A stretch of DNA of 8,695 nucleotides from Cloacimonetes bacterium SCGC AAA252-N17. Lineage in GTDB: Bacteria > Cloacimonadota > Cloacimonadia > JGIOTU-2. The translations under genes were made by a program, and so were the position numbers. Location of the stretch: assembly GCA_000404785.1 (NCBI GenBank), contig ASNI01000086.1:1-8695 (forward strand), in the 5' to 3' direction. A model generated the notes under the pieces. It saw only the letters and a list, made by a program, of their open reading frames with translations. It did not search any database and was not told the DNA's origin. Below, piece by piece: positions 6,366 to 8,695 of this stretch. How positions within the stretch are numbered: the first letter of the stretch is position 1; each line of letters begins with the position of its first letter.

Positions 6366-6393
6366 AATGTATATAATCGAGGGAGTCTGTCAA
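6366..6393 (-). promoter_or_regulatory. Possible internal promoter for the ABC-F gene
   Basis: On the minus strand TTGACA (6388-6393) is followed after 16 bp by TACATT (6366-6371), a four-of-six match to a -10 box; TATACA (6368-6373) is an alternative with a short 14-bp spacer. It lies inside the 43-bp gap after the dehydratase stop and would yield a very short leader. It suggests that the ABC-F gene can be expressed apart from the dehydratase. Confidence 0.35.
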
Positions 6394-6396
6394 ATC

Positions 6397-7458
6397 CTAA
6401 AGCTCATAGTGACTTTTCATCCAGTATCGGAAGCTGTTTTCGCAGGATCGTACCCACTCATCATGTTCGAGATACCATTCGACTGTAGAAGTGAGATTTC
6501 TTATGAAATTGTGAGAAGGTTTCCATCCTGTCTTTGCTTGTACCTTTGAACAATCCATTGTGTAGCGCAGATCATGACAGGGACGGTCTTTTATGAATGT
6601 GATATATTTTTTGAAATGATCCTTCTTTTTATTTGTAAGTGAAGCAACGATTTCGCAGAGCATATTCACAAGTGTAATATTATTGTACTCTTGCGCTCCG
6701 CTGATATTATATATTTCTCCAATCTGTCCTTTTTCCAATACTTCAATTAATGCTTTGCAATGATCCTCAACGTATATCCAATCACGAATATTCAACCCAT
6801 TTCCGTAGATAGGAAGTGTTTTTTCCTTTTTCATATTGAGGATCATAAGAGGGATGAGTTTTTCAGGATATTGATAGGTTCCGAAATTATTTGAGCATCG
6901 GGTTATAATGACAGGGAATTCGAAGGACTCAAAATAGGATTGTGCGATGAGGTCAGCCGCTGCTTTAGATGCTGCATAGGGTGAGCGTGGCTTCAAGGGA
7001 GAATTTTCAGTAAATTTAGCATCTTCATCAAGTGATAATGAACCATACACTTCATCGGTGGAAATATGGAGAAATCTATTTAAGTTCCACTCATCTTTTA
7101 GCCAGAATTCTTTTACTGTATTGAGAAGAACAGTTGTACCGAGTACATTTGTTTTCACGAATTGCATCAGATCGTCAAAGGAGCGGTCAACGTGTGATTC
7201 TGCTGCGAAGTGAATTACATAATCAATTTCATTTTGATTGAAGATATTTTTCACCACTTTTTCGTCAGTGATATCACCTTTAATAAAAGTGTAGCGGTCA
7301 GGATAGTTCTTCTCGACATCTACAACGTTCAATGGATTTCCGGCATAAGTGAGTGCGTCAAGATTCAATATTGAAGAGGACTTGTTGTTTTCAAGCACAT
7401 ATCGAATAAAATGCGAACCGATAAAACCGCATCCGCCTGTTATCAAATAGATTTTCAT
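6397..7458 (-). CDS. rfbB: dTDP-glucose 4,6-dehydratase
   Basis: The enzyme converts dTDP-glucose to dTDP-4-keto-6-deoxyglucose with bound NAD, the second step toward dTDP-rhamnose and other deoxysugars of surface polysaccharides. The protein is 353 residues, family-typical, and an extended short-chain dehydrogenase. It shows the NAD-binding GGCGFIG (8-14), NLDALTYAGN (32-41), HFAAESHVDRS (83-93), the catalytic Thr134-Asp135-Glu136 of STDEVYG, the YxxxK pair Tyr161/Lys165, and NIRDWIYVEDH (223-233). The conserved DRPGHD segment reads DRPCHD (291-296). I chose the ATG at 7458 because GGAG (7464-7467) lies five bases upstream and the GxxGxxG motif then begins at residue 8; a TTG start at 7515 would add 19 residues unlike the family. 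The usual partners rfbA, rfbC and rfbD are absent from the window. Confidence 0.94.
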   Translation of the reverse strand: MKIYLITGGCGFIGSHFIRYVLENNKSSSILNLDALTYAGNPLNVVDVEKNYPDRYTFIKGDITDEKVVKNIFNQNEIDYVIHFAAESHVDRSFDDLMQFVKTNVLGTTVLLNTVKEFWLKDEWNLNRFLHISTDEVYGSLSLDEDAKFTENSPLKPRSPYAASKAAADLIAQSYFESFEFPVIITRCSNNFGTYQYPEKLIPLMILNMKKEKTLPIYGNGLNIRDWIYVEDHCKALIEVLEKGQIGEIYNISGAQEYNNITLVNMLCEIVASLTNKKKDHFKKYITFIKDRPCHDLRYTMDCSKVQAKTGWKPSHNFIRNLTSTVEWYLEHDEWVRSCENSFRYWMKSHYEL

Positions 7459-7509
7459 GCATACTCCATTGAAGTTCTTTCGTGGATTTCCATTTTGGTT
7501 AAAATTATT

Positions 7510-7515
7510 TGTCAA
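7510..7515 (-). promoter_or_regulatory. -35-like TTGACA upstream of rfbB
   Basis: A perfect TTGACA on the minus strand lies 51 bp before the rfbB start, in the divergent gap shared with the TAXI gene. No convincing -10 box lies 15-19 bp downstream, so this is only a candidate promoter element for the minus-strand operon. Confidence 0.3.
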
Positions 7516-7550
7516 GAGTTTGGGGGTACGTGAGTAAAAAAACTAATAAC

Positions 7551-7556
7551 TTGACA
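7551..7556 (+). promoter_or_regulatory. -35-like TTGACA upstream of the TAXI receptor gene
   Basis: A perfect TTGACA lies 48 bp before the ATG at 7605. The -10 region at normal spacing is poor; the best AT-rich hexamer (TATTAT, 7582-7587) is 25 bp away and would place the RNA start inside the SD. This is a candidate only; weak -10 promoters often need an activator. Confidence 0.3.
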
Positions 7557-7604
7557 TTCAAAACGACCCAATAAGCTCACATATTATTTCAAAGGAGCAA
7601 ACAA

Positions 7605-8597
7605 ATGAAGAATGTACGGTTTTTACTAATTCTTTTACTTCTCATCGCAATTTTCTCATGTGCCAAACAGGATGTAGTTGTTGTCACAATTGGTACTGGC
7701 GGTGTCACGGGTGTGTATTATCCCACAGGCGGTGCTATCAGCCGAATGGTGAATAATAATTTTAAGGAATATGGCATCAAGGCATCAGTGGAATCCACTG
7801 CAGGTTCCGTATATAACATCAATTCTGTGCTTGGTGGAGACCTTGATTTCGGTATAGCACAATCTGATAGACAATATCAGGCAGTGAAAGGATTATCAGA
7901 GTGGGCTGAACTTGGACCACAGGAAAAGTTGCGCTCTGTCTTTTCGATACATCCTGAAGCGATAACACTGATTGCATCTGATAAAAGCGGTATATATACA
8001 ATTAGTGATCTTGTCGGAGCCATAGTGAATCTCGGCAATCCCGGATCAGGTCAACTTCAAAATTCCAGAGATGTAATCGGTGCTTTCGGTGTGAGCGAAG
8101 ATATGCTCAAAAGCAAATATGTCAAAGCAGTTGAAGCACCGGGTTTGGTTCAGAATGAACGCATGGATGCATTTTTTTATACCGTAGGGCATCCCAATGA
8201 AAATATTAAAGAAGCAACATCAGGTAGCATCAAAGTGCACATTGTTCCTATCGAAGGCGCTCCTATTGACTCATTGCTGGAAGCTTTGCCCTATTATGAT
8301 AAAGCGATCATTCCTCATGCATATTATGAACTTTCAACCAATATTACCGATGTTCCGACTATAGGTGTAAAAGCGACATTGGTCACTTCGGCAGATGTTT
8401 CCGACGATGTTGTGTATGCGTTCACCAAAGAGGTGTTTGAGAATTTCGATGAATTCAAAACCCTTCATCCCGCTTATGAGACGCTCACAAAGGAAAGCAT
8501 GCTCAAAGGGCTCACCGCTCCCATTCACACGCGTGCACTGAAATATTATAAAGAAGCAGGTTTGACAGAGCATATTAAGCCGGAATTGATCAAGTAG
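7605..8597 (+). CDS. TAXI-family TRAP transporter solute-binding lipoprotein
   Basis: This 330-residue periplasmic receptor of the TRAP-associated extracytoplasmic immunogenic (TAXI) family binds a small organic acid or amino acid and delivers it to a fused DctQM-type permease powered by an ion gradient. Residues 1-18 form a lipoprotein signal with Cys19 after IFS, so it is probably lipid-anchored. The mature part shows the TAXI hallmarks: IGTGGVTGVYYPTGGAI (29-45), GGDLDFGIAQSD (77-88), NLGNPGSGQ (142-150), DAFFYTVGHPN (188-198) and, near the end, PIHTRALKYYKEAGL (306-320). AAGGAG (7592-7597) lies seven bases before the ATG, confirming the start. It diverges from rfbB. The permease gene would be expected to the right, but the remaining 98 bp hold no visible start of it. 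The ligand cannot be read from sequence. Confidence 0.93.
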   Translation: MKNVRFLLILLLLIAIFSCAKQDVVVVTIGTGGVTGVYYPTGGAISRMVNNNFKEYGIKASVESTAGSVYNINSVLGGDLDFGIAQSDRQYQAVKGLSEWAELGPQEKLRSVFSIHPEAITLIASDKSGIYTISDLVGAIVNLGNPGSGQLQNSRDVIGAFGVSEDMLKSKYVKAVEAPGLVQNERMDAFFYTVGHPNENIKEATSGSIKVHIVPIEGAPIDSLLEALPYYDKAIIPHAYYELSTNITDVPTIGVKATLVTSADVSDDVVYAFTKEVFENFDEFKTLHPAYETLTKESMLKGLTAPIHTRALKYYKEAGLTEHIKPELIK

Positions 8598-8695
8598 TAT
8601 AGTCACTTAATTCTATAATTCTGCTATATTTTGGCAAAATAATTTCATCTAATTCTGTGATGCCTTTATTGATAAGTGTTTATACCATTTACATT
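8598..8695. other. AT-rich intergenic right edge
   Basis: No gene is visible in these 98 bases after the TAXI stop. There is a TATAAT at 8614-8619 and a weak six-bp inverted repeat, ATTTTG/CAAAAT, at 8628-8640 without a good T-run. It could be a spacer to the permease gene or a promoter region; nothing is decisive. Confidence 0.4.

Noticed and set aside
6036..6549. Plus-strand open frames across the ABC-F start and the rfbB 3' end
   Set aside because: They are antisense to two well-supported genes and show no domain content.
7459..7515. 19-residue TTG-initiated extension of rfbB
   Set aside because: The Asn-rich extension is unlike the family, while the ATG at 7458 has a GGAG at good spacing and puts the NAD-binding motif at residue 8.
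1..8695. Search for CRISPR, tandem repeats, toxin-antitoxin, defence, phage or retron-like systems
   Set aside because: No regularly spaced repeats, transposase, integrase, reverse transcriptase or toxin-like genes are visible; all eight genes belong to ordinary housekeeping or transport families or, for one, an uncharacterised membrane family.

Overview
This is an AT-rich bacterial window with eight protein genes and a repeat-bearing left flank. The envelope is probably diderm, given a lipoprotein-type TAXI solute receptor and a nucleotide-sugar dehydratase. Shine-Dalgarno (SD) use is mixed: four genes have a clear SD and the others have none. A short dispersed-repeat-like element (a TGTCACCCTGA-type terminal inverted repeat) is present. 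Together these would fit an uncultured member of the FCB group, such as Cloacimonadota or a relative, but nothing here fixes the taxonomy.

Layout. Positions 1-332 have no gene; they hold a roughly 91-bp imperfect inverted-repeat element with a nested GC-rich palindrome, then an AT-rich promoter region. Next is a small polytopic membrane protein (333-956), closed by a near-textbook hairpin with a T-run (982-1010). Right after the hairpin comes a plus-strand pair: a HAD-superfamily protein (1017-1619) whose stop overlaps the ATG of a MOFRL-type glycerate 2-kinase (1616-2989).

From 7458 down to 2982 all genes lie on the minus strand, in the order dTDP-glucose 4,6-dehydratase, ABC-F ATPase, 4-oxalocrotonate-tautomerase-family enzyme (59 aa), UPF0316/DUF2179 membrane protein, and a second HAD hydrolase. 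Gaps are 43, 9, 43 and -1 bp, so this is probably one operon, perhaps with an internal promoter before the ABC-F gene. It converges on the glycerate kinase with an 8-bp overlap. Divergent from the dehydratase is a TAXI-family TRAP transporter solute-binding lipoprotein (7605-8597); its permease would be expected beyond the right edge.

Functionally the window mixes small-molecule metabolism (glycerate phosphorylation, two HAD phosphatase-like proteins, a tautomerase), deoxysugar precursor synthesis, ribosome-associated ABC-F function and organic-acid uptake. I see no CRISPR array, tRNA, rRNA, transposase or recognisable defence system. The most useful leads are the HAD/glycerate-kinase coupling, the nested repeat, the perfect palindrome next to a start codon, the tautomerase with altered active-site arginines, and the concentration of TTGACA hexamers in gene-upstream gaps.
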